A stretch of 35,763 nucleotides of DNA, taken from positions 1 to 35,763 of the forward strand of contig RKRN01000275.1 of NCBI GenBank assembly GCA_007571365.1. Reading direction: 5' to 3'. Under the pieces are notes generated by a model. The model ran no database searches. It saw only the letters and a list, made by a program, of their open reading frames with translations, and was not told the origin of the DNA. The position numbers and the translations under genes are program-made. Origin of the DNA: Candidatus Latescibacterota bacterium (GTDB taxonomy: Bacteria > Latescibacterota > UBA2968 > UBA8231). Shown here piece by piece: positions 1-8,349 of this stretch. Position 1 is the first letter of the stretch; the number at the start of each line of letters is the position of its first letter.

Positions 1-458
1 TCCCGTGCCACCAGCGGGCTGCGGGTTTGGACGACCAACTTAGGCTTATGCCGCTCGGCCATAATTTTTAGCAGGCGGCGCGTGAGTTTCAACTCGCGCT
101 CAATGGGCTGATACGGATCGGTGACGCTGCTCATATAAATGAGCTTGTCGTCCAGCGACTTGCGCCGCTTATCCAGCAGCTCGATTGCGTTTTCTTTTAC
201 ATTGACCCAATAGCCCCACGAATCGCGCTTTGCGGCATCGCGGCTGAAAAACGCCGCGTAGCAGTAGGTACAGCCAAACGAGCAGCCGCTGTATGGGTTG
301 CGCGTAAAATCGTACGCGTTCATAAACCCGGTCGGCTTGGTCAGCAACTGCCCGGTTGGGCCATAGGTCACGGCAGCTTTGCCGGTTTTATCGGGGCCAG
401 AAACGTCCACCCTGGAATTGGGGGGGGCAAACAAGTCTTGCTGTATAGGGCTTGGCAT
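1..458 (-). CDS. SPL-like radical SAM protein (partial, C-terminus outside window)
   Basis: This frame starts at ATG 458-456 and stays open for 152 codons to the window edge, so only the N-terminal half is present. The sequence ...RNPYSGCSFGCTYCYAAFF... contains C-x3-C-x2-C, the motif that binds the [4Fe-4S] cluster of radical SAM enzymes. The NPYSGC context and the following YMSSVTDPYQPIE segment match the spore photoproduct lyase-like / Rv2578c-type branch of the superfamily. Family knowledge says such proteins cleave SAM to a 5'-deoxyadenosyl radical; the substrate cannot be told from this fragment, and DNA photolesion repair is only one option. It lies 109 bp downstream of, and on the same strand as, a SAM-binding protein gene, so the two may be co-transcribed. 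The superfamily call is firm and the subfamily call is moderate. Confidence 0.88.
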   Translation of the reverse strand, partial: MPSPIQQDLFAPPNSRVDVSGPDKTGKAAVTYGPTGQLLTKPTGFMNAYDFTRNPYSGCSFGCTYCYAAFFSRDAAKRDSWGYWVNVKENAIELLDKRRKSLDDKLIYMSSVTDPYQPIERELKLTRRLLKIMAERHKPKLVVQTRSPLVAR

Positions 459-491
459 GGCAAAACTTTCTTAGTAAAACGGTGGTAACTG

Positions 492-541
492 GCCAAGCGC
501 GGCTCGATTCGGATGACTCAAACCCGAACTTTTCGCTTGGC
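492..541. repeat. Nested inverted repeats between two minus-strand genes
   Basis: GCCAAGCG at 492-499 is the exact inverse complement of CGCTTGGC at 534-541. Inside it, TTCGG (508-512) pairs with CCGAA (524-528). On the minus-strand transcript this would fold as an interrupted hairpin just after the methyltransferase-like gene and before the radical SAM gene. No clear T-tract follows, so a terminator role is doubtful; a processing or stabilising hairpin is equally possible. Confidence 0.35.
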
Positions 542-567
542 TTCTGCCTATGTACGCCGCTACTGTT

Positions 568-1638
568 CTAAGCGTTCTCAATATCGTCGTCGAAATCGTC
601 GTCATGGTAGTAGCCCCACCAGAAATCAAGCTCTTCAGGCGGGAGTCTCTCTTCCTCATGGGTCTGCTCCCATTCAGTCTCATCTGCTATTTCGGGCTCA
701 GTCTCGGCCTCTTCCGGCTTTTGTCTCAACAACCTTGCACGACGAGATGAAACGCACTGGAACAAAATGCTGTCTTTCGGCAAACTGAATCGGTGGAGGC
801 TCCACGTATCTACTTTATATTTATACTCTTCATCCTGAAAACCCAAACTTGGAGCGCAGTCAGTATAAAACTTAGAAAGGCTTTCAACGCCATTCCCATC
901 ACTAAGAATAGAAACTTCAGGTTCCCTGTCCCAATCGTAATAACCGCCCACCACCACTTTACGCAGAGAAGACAATTTCTCTTTATGGCAGGTGAAAAGT
1001 CCGTGCTGAGGAGACCCCCGACAAATCTCAGACTGTACGCTACTTATGATATGTTCTCCAACCTTATAGCTTTTCCACGGCAACTCCAAATGGAACGCCG
1101 TAACTATCTTCAGCGTAGCGGCAGGAAGTTCCGGTATGCTGTCGCTGTTCTTGGGATTATCTCCTACGAAATCTCGGAATGCCTCCCAGAAACAATTCCC
1201 TGCGGACTGCATCGCCTTACTCGGTTCAAAAGGCGTGTAATAGGCGTCAGGTTGTTCTTGATACTCGGACAAAGCAAGAGCTAGACCCACGCGACCGGCC
1301 CCCGTACCAGCAGCTACATCATAAACATAGATTGTGTCAGGAATATCTATGCAGTTAAAGATGCTCTTGAATACCCGGTACGCCATCATACAGTGCGACA
1401 GGTGGTATTTCACTATATAAGCAGCAGCCACATACGGATCGCAATAGTCGGGGCCAGGGTCCGTGTTCAACCGACTTATTAGGTCTTTTAGACTATTGGC
1501 GGCCCGCTTACGGTGCGCTTGGCATTTTTCGTCATGCCTATTATCGCGCAGGAAATCCCGCAATCCCTGCTCATGGGCTTTATCTAACGCGCACAACAAG
1601 CGGGTATTAGGTAGATCGTACGTGGTCTGTTCGGACAT
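568..1638 (-). CDS. Unrecognised SAM-dependent methyltransferase-like protein
   Basis: The 356-residue product starts at ATG 1638-1636. An N-terminal helical region (about 1-95) is followed by VYDVAAGTGAGRVG (about 105-118). This is a glycine-rich motif I of a class I Rossmann methyltransferase. Helical segment then motif I is the arrangement seen in Rsm22-like and other poorly characterised methyltransferases. I could not find a catalytic motif that fixes the substrate (no NPPY, no PC). The last 45 residues are very acidic and end in a run of Asp (HDDDFDDDIENA), a possible protein-interaction tail. Base composition is visibly less GC-rich than the plus-strand genes to the right, which hints at transfer. 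The neighbour on the same strand is a radical SAM enzyme, so the pair may act on one substrate. Function is unassigned; SAM binding is a moderate-confidence inference. Confidence 0.7.
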   Translation of the reverse strand: MSEQTTYDLPNTRLLCALDKAHEQGLRDFLRDNRHDEKCQAHRKRAANSLKDLISRLNTDPGPDYCDPYVAAAYIVKYHLSHCMMAYRVFKSIFNCIDIPDTIYVYDVAAGTGAGRVGLALALSEYQEQPDAYYTPFEPSKAMQSAGNCFWEAFRDFVGDNPKNSDSIPELPAATLKIVTAFHLELPWKSYKVGEHIISSVQSEICRGSPQHGLFTCHKEKLSSLRKVVVGGYYDWDREPEVSILSDGNGVESLSKFYTDCAPSLGFQDEEYKYKVDTWSLHRFSLPKDSILFQCVSSRRARLLRQKPEEAETEPEIADETEWEQTHEEERLPPEELDFWWGYYHDDDFDDDIENA

Positions 1639-1894
1639 GAGTTAGTTTTGGGTTGGGATATTGCTGCATTTGTGGCTGTTTGCAATGCTCGTGGCGGTAG
1701 TATCCACGCTTGGTATTGTCAAGAGATTCGTATGCGTCTCGTCACGTGCCGGTGCAAGATAAATACGGTTTATCGTCCAACCAAGGGCGTCGCGGTTGAC
1801 AGAAAATCGCCGTTATGCGGATTTTCAGAGGTCGCAGTAATACGCATCGGCGCCGAACCAGTCGGCCCGTCCCATTGAACAGACGAAACAGAGC
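1639..1894. other. Divergent intergenic region
   Basis: This 256-bp stretch separates the minus-strand methyltransferase-like gene from the plus-strand SGNH gene and should hold promoters for both. TTGACA occurs at 1796-1801 on the plus strand, but no good -10 hexamer lies 16-18 bp further on. GAAAATC (1802-1808) and GATTTTC (1820-1826) form a short inverted repeat directly after it, a possible operator. A 76-codon open frame across the region (1648-1878) has no ribosome-binding site or recognisable features, and I do not call it. Confidence 0.4.
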
Positions 1895-3016
1895 ATGCGC
1901 TACGCGCCCAAAATAGCCCTCGCACTGGCCAGCTTAGTCGTCGGCATCGCGCTGTGCGAGTTGGCATTGAGCTTCTTGCACCCGCAGCTTTTCCGCCGCC
2001 CCCCTATTTGGCACTACGATCCCGAATTGGGCTGGAGCCACGTCCCGGACGGCATCGGACGCTTGGTTACGCCGGAATTCGACGTAGAAATGCGGATCAA
2101 TAGCATTGGGTTGCGCGACCGCGAGTTCGCGGCCGAAAAGGCGGCGGGCGTCCACCGCGTAGCTCTGTTCGGCGACTCGTTTGTCGAAGGGTGGGGCGTT
2201 CCCATAGAGGCCGCGGTCAGCCGCCAGCTCGAAGCCTGCCTGCGGCGGAAAGGCGAAGCGGTGGAGGTGGCTAACTTCGGGGTGGCGGGCTACGGCACCG
2301 ACCAAGCGCTGCTGTTTTTTGAACAACAGGGGCCGCGCTTTGGGGCCAATGAAGTAGTGCTCTTTTTTTATGGCAATGACTTGTGGAACAATGCTTCGCG
2401 CCGCGGCATTGGGGCCGAGCGGGGCTTCAAGCCCTACTTCCGGGTGCGGAGCAACGGGCAGCTTGTGCTGGCGGGCGTTCCGGTAAAGGAGGCGAGCTTT
2501 TGGCAACAGCCCACAGACTCGTTGCCCTTCGCAGTGCGATTGCAGCGCTACTTCTCGCAGCACTGGCACTTGTACCGGCTGGTACAAAAGGTGTGGCAGC
2601 CAGAAGTGCCGCGCGGGCAGCAGCAAGATTTTTACGCCGGTCTATATGGCGCGGATGTGCGCTTTGCCCCGGCTTGGGAGCTGACGGGCCGCCTGCTCGC
2701 GGCCTTTAAGCACAGCGTTGAGCAGCACGGGGCGCGGCTGACCGTGGTGTACGTGCCGTCAATCGTCCAAGTAGAAGAGGACAACTGGCGCGCCAAGCGC
2801 GAGCTGTACGGCCTGATCGGCGAGTTCGACTTGAGCAAGCCCAATGCCAAGCTAGCCGGTTTTGCCGAGCAGTACGGATTCGCGCTGATTGACTTGCTCG
2901 ACGAGTTCAGGGAAAAGGCCCAAGCCCAAACGCTGTATTGGCGCGATAGTCACTGGAATGCGGCCGGCCATGCCTTGGCGGCTGAGCGGCTCTGCGCGCA
3001 TCTGCGGAGGCCTTAG
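1895..3016 (+). CDS. Membrane-anchored SGNH/GDSL hydrolase
   Basis: The 373-residue product has a single N-terminal hydrophobic segment (about 7-28) that acts as a signal anchor, placing the rest in the periplasm. SGNH blocks are all visible: GDS with nucleophile S95 (block I), the Gly of NFGVAGYGTDQ (about 127-137, block II), GND at 160-162 (block III) and DSHWNAAGH with D351 and H353 (block V). The D-x-H-W ending resembles the AlgX/AlgJ-like branch that adds or removes acetyl groups on exopolysaccharides; other SGNH enzymes are esterases or lipases. It is followed after only 3 bp by the YfhO-like gene and then by a DUF2723 gene, which points to surface-glycan or glycolipid modification. There is no clear Shine-Dalgarno sequence before ATG 1895. 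Confidence 0.85.
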   Translation: MRYAPKIALALASLVVGIALCELALSFLHPQLFRRPPIWHYDPELGWSHVPDGIGRLVTPEFDVEMRINSIGLRDREFAAEKAAGVHRVALFGDSFVEGWGVPIEAAVSRQLEACLRRKGEAVEVANFGVAGYGTDQALLFFEQQGPRFGANEVVLFFYGNDLWNNASRRGIGAERGFKPYFRVRSNGQLVLAGVPVKEASFWQQPTDSLPFAVRLQRYFSQHWHLYRLVQKVWQPEVPRGQQQDFYAGLYGADVRFAPAWELTGRLLAAFKHSVEQHGARLTVVYVPSIVQVEEDNWRAKRELYGLIGEFDLSKPNAKLAGFAEQYGFALIDLLDEFREKAQAQTLYWRDSHWNAAGHALAAERLCAHLRRP

Positions 3017-3019
3017 CCG

Positions 3020-5383
3020 GTGGAGTGGCGCAAAGACCTAGGTGCGGTAGGGCTGCTGGGAGCGGCGGTCGCCATTTTCTTTTGGCCGGCCGCGGCGCTA
3101 GAGGGGGCGTTTTTTGTGCAGGACGTGATGGTGCAAAACCACCCGTTCCGCGACTTTTTCGCCCGCGCCCTCCGCGAGGGGCAATTGCCGCTGTGGAATG
3201 CGGCTATCAACTGTGGCTTCCCCCTGTTTGCCGAAGGCCAGGCCGGGCCGCTGTATCCGCCCAATGTGATTTTGGCGCTGCTTTTGCCCACGTGGGCCGC
3301 TATCAACTGGAACATTGTTTTGCATTTGTGGTTGGCCGGTGCGGGCATGTACGCGCTGGTGCGCGCTTTTGGCGCGGTGCGGCCGGCCGCGCTGGGTGCT
3401 GGGCTGTGCTATGCTCTGAGCGGGTACATGGTCGTGCGAGCCATGTCGCCCAACTTCATCGACGTCTGCGCGTGGCTACCGCTGCTGTTTTGGCTCGTCG
3501 ATCGCATCCTGAAGCGGGGGCACTTTTTTTACGGGCTGCTCTTCGCCTTAGTGCTTGGCTTGCAACTGCTGGCTGGCCATCCCCAAGCCTCTTTGTACGG
3601 GGCGGTCGCGGTCGCGGGCTACTGGCTCTATCGGAGTTGGGTTCAAAGTGCGGGGTGGATCGCTTGGCTGGTGCTGGCTGTTGCCTTCGTGCTGGGGGCG
3701 GCCCTCGCCGCGGTCCAGCTAGGGCCTACGGCCGAATTAGTGCAGCTATCCAATCGCGGAGCTGGCCTGTCGTGGGCCAGCTTTGTCGCGATGTCGTTGC
3801 CGCCGGAGCGGCTGGCTACCTTGTTGTGGCCCAACTTGTTCGGCAATTCGGCGCACGGCACCTACGGAAGCCGGGAGGTAGGGTTCTTTATCCAACTCTG
3901 CACTTACGTCGGGGTGGTGCCCCTGTTTTTGGCGTGGGCGGCCCTGCGCGAGCGGCGAGACGGTCAAGTCGGTTTTTTTGCCGCGCTGGCCCTCGCCGGT
4001 TTGGTGCTCGCCCTGGGCAAATACACGGCCATCTTTTCCTTTTTCCACCAGATTCCAGGGTTTAGCCTGTTCCGCATTCCAACGCGCTTTTTGTTGTGGT
4101 TTGCCGTGGGCGCGTCCGTGCTCTGTGGCCTCGGCTTGGACCAAGTGTTGCGCCGCCAGCGTCAACGGCCCGCGAATGGTTGGCTGTTAGCGGTAGTACT
4201 TGGCGTGGCTAGTGCGAGCCTGTTGTGGGCCAGCGGACTCGCGCTGTTTGGCGACGAAGCAGAACCAACGCGCTACATCCACCACTTGCGCGGCGATGGT
4301 CTGCGGCTGGTGGGGGCGTTGATAATCGGCGGGTGGCTGCTCGGGCGGCGGGCGCGGCCGGCCGCTGCGTGGGCCGCACCGGTCGTCATTTTTGTCGAGC
4401 TGTACAGCTTTGGCGCGGATTTTAACGGCACCATAGAACCGGCTGCGTACACCGAGACTCCGGCGACAGTGCGCGAAATTTTGGCCGACCACACCGATGC
4501 TGCGCCGCCGCGGATCGTCAGCTTGGTCAACGAGCGGAACTCGCCCTTTGATTGGCACGGGGGATGGGCCTACGATTTGGAGTCCTATCGGCGTTATAAC
4601 GAGACCTTGCGGATGTATTCGGGAGGGCTGTACGGCGTGGCTAACGCGCTGCCGGGCTGGAGTCCGTTGCATCTGTATCGCCACGGGGAATTCGCCCGCG
4701 GCTATCCGGCGTTTGCCGCTTTGGCCGGCGTAGAATACGCGGTGCGCTACAGCCGCGCTGAGGGCTTTGCGGTGCAGCGTCTGCCTACGGCCTTGCCCCG
4801 TGCGTACGTGGTGGGCCAATACCACCTCGCTACCAGCTCGCGGGCCGGGCTGGCTTATATGGCCGGCGGGTTTCCCATGCGGCGCGAAGTCGTCTTGGCG
4901 GAAGCACCGACCGCGGCGCTGGGGTCGGGCGGCACGGCGCAGATTGTCCACTATGAGGACGAAAAAGTCGCCGTGGCTCTCGCCGCCGCGGCTGGGGGAA
5001 TTTTGGTCTTGAGCGATACCTACTATCCGGGCTGGCGGGCCTTTGTCGATGGGGTTGAGCGCCCGATTCTGCGCGCCAATCACGTGTTTCGCGCCGTTGT
5101 GGTCCCGGCCGGGGCGCAAAAGGTCGTCTTTTCGTACGAGCCGGATAGTTTTCGCTATGGCTTGCTGGTCAGCGTGGCCGCGGTCGCGCTCTGGTTGGGG
5201 CTGGCTTGGGGGGGGCGGCGGCTGAGCTTGCCGCCGGTGCAAAATATGCCAGCCGACGCCGGGGCCCAGTGGAGGGTTTGGGCCGTGCTGGGCGTCTTGA
5301 TCGTCGTGCTTCACGCCATAGCTACGCAGGGGCCTTTGTGGAGCGAGTGGCTGGAACGCCTGCGGCTAGGGGTGGGGTCGTGA
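3020..5383 (+). CDS. YfhO-family polytopic membrane protein
   Basis: The 787-residue product starts at GTG 3020, 3 bp after the preceding stop codon. Roughly a dozen hydrophobic segments fill the first two thirds and the extreme C-terminus. Early residues (FFVQDVMVQNHPFRDFF, then LPLWNAAINCGFPLF and LYPPNVILALLLP) match the N-terminal signature of YfhO proteins. A soluble region near 640-690 carries the characteristic DTYYPGWRAFVDG stretch of their C-terminal domain. YfhO proteins are GT-C-like; the Bacillus and Listeria members are involved in glycosylating lipoteichoic acid or wall polymers. In a Gram-negative host the acceptor is unknown. It is translationally coupled to the next gene (GTGA overlap at 5380-5383). 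The family call is firm; the substrate is not known. Confidence 0.9.
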   Translation: MEWRKDLGAVGLLGAAVAIFFWPAAALEGAFFVQDVMVQNHPFRDFFARALREGQLPLWNAAINCGFPLFAEGQAGPLYPPNVILALLLPTWAAINWNIVLHLWLAGAGMYALVRAFGAVRPAALGAGLCYALSGYMVVRAMSPNFIDVCAWLPLLFWLVDRILKRGHFFYGLLFALVLGLQLLAGHPQASLYGAVAVAGYWLYRSWVQSAGWIAWLVLAVAFVLGAALAAVQLGPTAELVQLSNRGAGLSWASFVAMSLPPERLATLLWPNLFGNSAHGTYGSREVGFFIQLCTYVGVVPLFLAWAALRERRDGQVGFFAALALAGLVLALGKYTAIFSFFHQIPGFSLFRIPTRFLLWFAVGASVLCGLGLDQVLRRQRQRPANGWLLAVVLGVASASLLWASGLALFGDEAEPTRYIHHLRGDGLRLVGALIIGGWLLGRRARPAAAWAAPVVIFVELYSFGADFNGTIEPAAYTETPATVREILADHTDAAPPRIVSLVNERNSPFDWHGGWAYDLESYRRYNETLRMYSGGLYGVANALPGWSPLHLYRHGEFARGYPAFAALAGVEYAVRYSRAEGFAVQRLPTALPRAYVVGQYHLATSSRAGLAYMAGGFPMRREVVLAEAPTAALGSGGTAQIVHYEDEKVAVALAAAAGGILVLSDTYYPGWRAFVDGVERPILRANHVFRAVVVPAGAQKVVFSYEPDSFRYGLLVSVAAVALWLGLAWGGRRLSLPPVQNMPADAGAQWRVWAVLGVLIVVLHAIATQGPLWSEWLERLRLGVGS

Positions 5384-7224
5384 CGGCCGGGATTATCGGG
5401 CTGGCGGCCGGGGCGGCCGCGCTTGCAGTCTATGGGATGACGCTGTGCCCGACTGTGTACGTGGAGGGGAGCGGCGAGCTGATCGGCGCGGCCTACAAAT
5501 TGGGGACGGCGCATCCGACCGGATATCCCCTGTTCTGCCTCAGCAGCCGCTTGCTCGCGCTGGCACTGCCGTGGGGTAGCCCAGCTATGGCAATCAATGC
5601 CGCGTCGGCTCTGTTTGCCGCGGCCTGTTGCGGAGCTTTGGCGGCCGTACTCTACGGGCGCGGGATACGGCCGGTGGTGGCCTTGGCCGCGGCCTTGGCC
5701 TTGGCGTTTTCGCGCACTTTTTGGTCCCAAGCTGTCATCGCCGAAGTCTATGGTTTGGCCTTGTTGCTGGTGGTTTTGGTGCTGGCTCAAACGCTTAGCG
5801 TGGGTGAGCGCAAGGAGTCGCGCCACGTGCTTCTCTTGGGCTGGCTCATGGGCTTGGGGCTGACAGCTCACTTGATACAGGTGCTTATTTGGCCGGGCGT
5901 GATCGCGGTCTTGGCTTGGCGCTGGCCCGGGCTATGGCGGCGACCCTTATTGCTGGCGTCGGGGCTGCTTGCGGCACTGGGGGGATACAGCTTGGTGGCG
6001 TACCTGCCGCTCCGCAATGGTCAGGGCACAGGATTTCACTGGGGGCCGCTCGACGCTGGCGCGGCTTTGTGGCAGCACTTGAGCGGTGCGCTGTATCGCT
6101 CGTCGTTTTTTTCGTTGCCCTTAGAAGGCATGCTACTCAACGCCCAGCGCTGGCTAGTGCAGGTGGCAAGCGAGTTCCACCTCACATTAGTGCCGTTGGT
6201 CGCTTGGGGTGGATGGGTGGCTTGGCGGCGCGATCGCCGTGTATTTGTCTTGGTTGGGGCAGCCATCGCCTGTAACTTGATCGCTGCGCTCAACTATCAT
6301 CGCGATCCCAATGGCTTGCCCGTGTTTTACTTGCTCAGCATAGTGGGGTTGGCTGTGTGGTTAGGTATGGGATTGGATGCGTTGGCCAGCCGCGTGCGGC
6401 CGGTCGTCGCGGTGCCGATCGCTGCACTCGTCGTCGCCTTGGTGCTAACCGCGCACTACGAGGCATCCGACCGCAGCGAGAATTGGGTCGCCGATCGCTA
6501 TGGCCGCGACATCCTCGCCGACTTGCCGGCACGTGCGATCCTGATTACCGAGGGTGACGATGCGGCTTTTGTGCTCGACTACCTGTGGCGGATAGAGGGC
6601 TTGCGCCCGGACGTAACTCTGTACAATCGCTTGGGGCGAGGGACGGATGTACTCGCTTGGAGCGAGCACGGGCTGGTGCCGCTAAAGCAGGAGCGGCTGC
6701 GCTGGCGACGCGAAGCCGCATTGGCGCGGGGCGAGCGCCCCCTTTTTTATTTGGTTCCGCGCCGCTCGCCCATCGCGGGTTGGGTATTTGTCCCGGCGGG
6801 CTTGGTCTATCGGCTGCAAGCCCCCGGCGACAGCACGAGGGCCACTGTGCCGATCGAGATGGGTAATGCGTTGGCCGCGGGCTTTTTCCGCGACCCGTGG
6901 GTGCGGAAAATTCAGAGCAACTACTACTTTATGGCCGGCGAGGAGCGGCTATGGGCTGGGGATCGGGCTGGGGCGGCGGCCGCCTACGAGCAGGCCGCGG
7001 CTCTGGCTTTCGATTCGCGCACCACGCGCTTTAATGTGGCGCTCAAGTTGTTTGAAGTCGGCGAGTTGGACCGCGCTATGAGTCATGCGGAGGCCGCGGC
7101 GGCCATTGACCCTTGGCGGCCTACGCCCTATCGACTGATGGCGCGCATTGAGCGCGAACAGGGGCACTATGACGAGGCGCGGCACTGGCAAAAAAAAGCA
7201 GGTGAGTTGCAGCGCGTACCTTGA
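5380..7224 (+). CDS. DUF2723 (GT-C-like) membrane protein with C-terminal TPRs
   Basis: The frame is open from 5206, but I place the start at GTG 5380, which overlaps the YfhO stop as GTGA and follows a GGGGTGGGG purine run. This gives 614 residues beginning with a transmembrane helix. The short periplasmic loop contains VEGSGEL (28-34) and then GTAHPTGYPLF (42-52). An acidic residue after TM1 and a following HP-x-GYP are the hallmarks of DUF2723, related to protein O-mannosyltransferases (TMEM260). About ten membrane segments follow. Residues about 515-614 form two or three TPR-like helical pairs (AAAYEQAAAL..., ALKLFEVGELDRAMSHAEAA...). The protein probably transfers a sugar to proteins or lipids at the membrane; the acceptor is not identifiable. 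It is the last gene of the SGNH-YfhO-DUF2723 group, and AT-rich DNA begins within about 50 bp of its stop codon. Confidence 0.88.
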   Translation: MTAGIIGLAAGAAALAVYGMTLCPTVYVEGSGELIGAAYKLGTAHPTGYPLFCLSSRLLALALPWGSPAMAINAASALFAAACCGALAAVLYGRGIRPVVALAAALALAFSRTFWSQAVIAEVYGLALLLVVLVLAQTLSVGERKESRHVLLLGWLMGLGLTAHLIQVLIWPGVIAVLAWRWPGLWRRPLLLASGLLAALGGYSLVAYLPLRNGQGTGFHWGPLDAGAALWQHLSGALYRSSFFSLPLEGMLLNAQRWLVQVASEFHLTLVPLVAWGGWVAWRRDRRVFVLVGAAIACNLIAALNYHRDPNGLPVFYLLSIVGLAVWLGMGLDALASRVRPVVAVPIAALVVALVLTAHYEASDRSENWVADRYGRDILADLPARAILITEGDDAAFVLDYLWRIEGLRPDVTLYNRLGRGTDVLAWSEHGLVPLKQERLRWRREAALARGERPLFYLVPRRSPIAGWVFVPAGLVYRLQAPGDSTRATVPIEMGNALAAGFFRDPWVRKIQSNYYFMAGEERLWAGDRAGAAAAYEQAAALAFDSRTTRFNVALKLFEVGELDRAMSHAEAAAAIDPWRPTPYRLMARIEREQGHYDEARHWQKKAGELQRVP

Positions 7225-7340
7225 CGGGGTTTGGCGAGGCGTTCTTTACTTACTTAGGCGAGTTGGAAAAGGACGTAGGTATGCCGGAACGAAATGCGAA
7301 AGCACTAAATGGTTTGGCGATTATGAATGGGTTAAGTTGA
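7221..7340 (+). other. Possible 39-residue ORF or truncated gene start at an islet boundary
   Basis: A frame opens at TTG 7221, overlapping the DUF2723 stop as TTGA, the same stop-start arrangement used elsewhere here (for example at 31922 and 18761). It runs 39 codons (starting MTGFGEAFFTYLGELEKDVG) to TGA 7338-7340. Its codons become AT-rich as it runs into the restriction-modification islet. It may be the 5' remnant of a fourth gene of the glycan operon that was cut off by insertion of the islet, a genuine small protein, or chance. I see no conserved motif. Confidence 0.25.
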
Positions 7341-7373
7341 ATTCCTGCTCATTGGATGAAAGGAAATATATTA

Positions 7374-8336
7374 ATGAATTCGAATAATTGGACATTTATT
7401 GATTTGTTTGCTGGAATCGGAGGGATGCGTATCCCTTTTGCAGAATTAGGTGGTGAATGTATCTTTAGTTCGGAATGGGACGAATTCGCTCAACAGACCT
7501 ATCGTAGCAATTTTGACGATATGCCAGCAGGTGACATTACAAAAATTGATGAAGCGGCTATTCCTGACCACGATGTCTTATTGGCGGGATTTCCTTGTCA
7601 ACCGTTTAGCATTATCGGCAATAAGCATGGTTTTGGAGATACAAGAGGCACTCTTTTCTTTGATATAGAACGAATTATAAAAAAAAAGCAGCCGCAGGCT
7701 TTTCTTTTAGAAAATGTGAGGCAGTTGGTAAGTCACGATAAAGGAAGAACCTTTTTGGTAATACGCAAACATCTCAAAGAACTAGGATATACTATATACT
7801 ACAAAATTTTGAATGCACTCGATTTTGGTTTGCCGCAAAAAAGAGAGCGGATTTTTATTGTTGGGTTCCTCGAACAGATAGCATTTAATTTTCCTATAGG
7901 CACCGGGAAATATAAGCCCTTATCAGAGATTCTTGAGCCAGATGACAAGGTGGACGCCAGTTTCTTCGCATCGGAGAGAATCCGAATATCTCGTCTTAAA
8001 AAATGCAAAATAGAACCGTTTTACCCTTCTATCTGGCATGAAAATAAAGGAGGTAATATATCGGTATTGCCATTTTCGTGTGCATTACGAGCCGGAGCAT
8101 CTTATAATTATCTCTTAGTGAATGGCATTCGGCGTTTTTCAGGGAGAGAACTCTTGCGGCTCCAAGGCTTTCCCGAAGATTTTAAGATTGTTGTAAATAT
8201 CACGCAGCTTCGGAAGCAGACTGGCAACAGCGTCGCGGTTCCAGTGATTAGTGCAGTTGCGAAGAAAATGCAGGAAGCCTTACAGCAACGAAAACGGCCT
8301 GAATCTCATACGAAACAACTCAGCTTTTTTGAATAA
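7374..8336 (+). CDS. DNA (cytosine-5) methyltransferase of a HaeII-like R-M system
   Basis: The 320-residue enzyme has the ordered motifs of C5-cytosine methyltransferases: motif I DLFAGIGGM (10-18, SAM binding), motif IV GFPCQPFS (72-79) with catalytic C75, motif VI ENV (113-115), motif VIII QKRERIFIVGF (155-165), motif IX RFSGRELLRLQGFP (about 244-257) and motif X QTGNSVAVPV (272-281). The target-recognition region between VIII and IX is short, as in single-target enzymes. ATG 7374 is chosen over ATG 7356 because AAAGGA (7359-7364) sits 9 bp ahead of it; the earlier ATG has no ribosome-binding site. It methylates the recognition site and so protects the host from the endonuclease encoded 13 bp downstream. 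The partner suggests the target is RGCGCY or close to it. Codon use is AT-rich, unlike its neighbours. Confidence 0.95.
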   Translation: MNSNNWTFIDLFAGIGGMRIPFAELGGECIFSSEWDEFAQQTYRSNFDDMPAGDITKIDEAAIPDHDVLLAGFPCQPFSIIGNKHGFGDTRGTLFFDIERIIKKKQPQAFLLENVRQLVSHDKGRTFLVIRKHLKELGYTIYYKILNALDFGLPQKRERIFIVGFLEQIAFNFPIGTGKYKPLSEILEPDDKVDASFFASERIRISRLKKCKIEPFYPSIWHENKGGNISVLPFSCALRAGASYNYLLVNGIRRFSGRELLRLQGFPEDFKIVVNITQLRKQTGNSVAVPVISAVAKKMQEALQQRKRPESHTKQLSFFE

Positions 8337-8349
8337 GGACTTCTATCTA

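Noticed and set aside
793-1284. 163-codon plus-strand frame
   Set aside because: It lies antisense within the methyltransferase-like gene, has no ribosome-binding site and no recognisable motif.
1648-1878. 76-codon frame in the divergent intergenic region
   Set aside because: No Shine-Dalgarno sequence, odd composition and no recognisable domain; the region is better explained as promoters.
4187-5314. 375-codon minus-strand frame
   Set aside because: It is a shadow of the YfhO gene in GC-rich DNA; the translation is rich in Arg, Gln and Pro and shows no protein family.
5206-5379. N-terminal extension of the DUF2723 protein
   Set aside because: It overlaps the YfhO coding region in another frame and would precede the family's first membrane helix; GTG 5380 in a GTGA overlap is the natural start.
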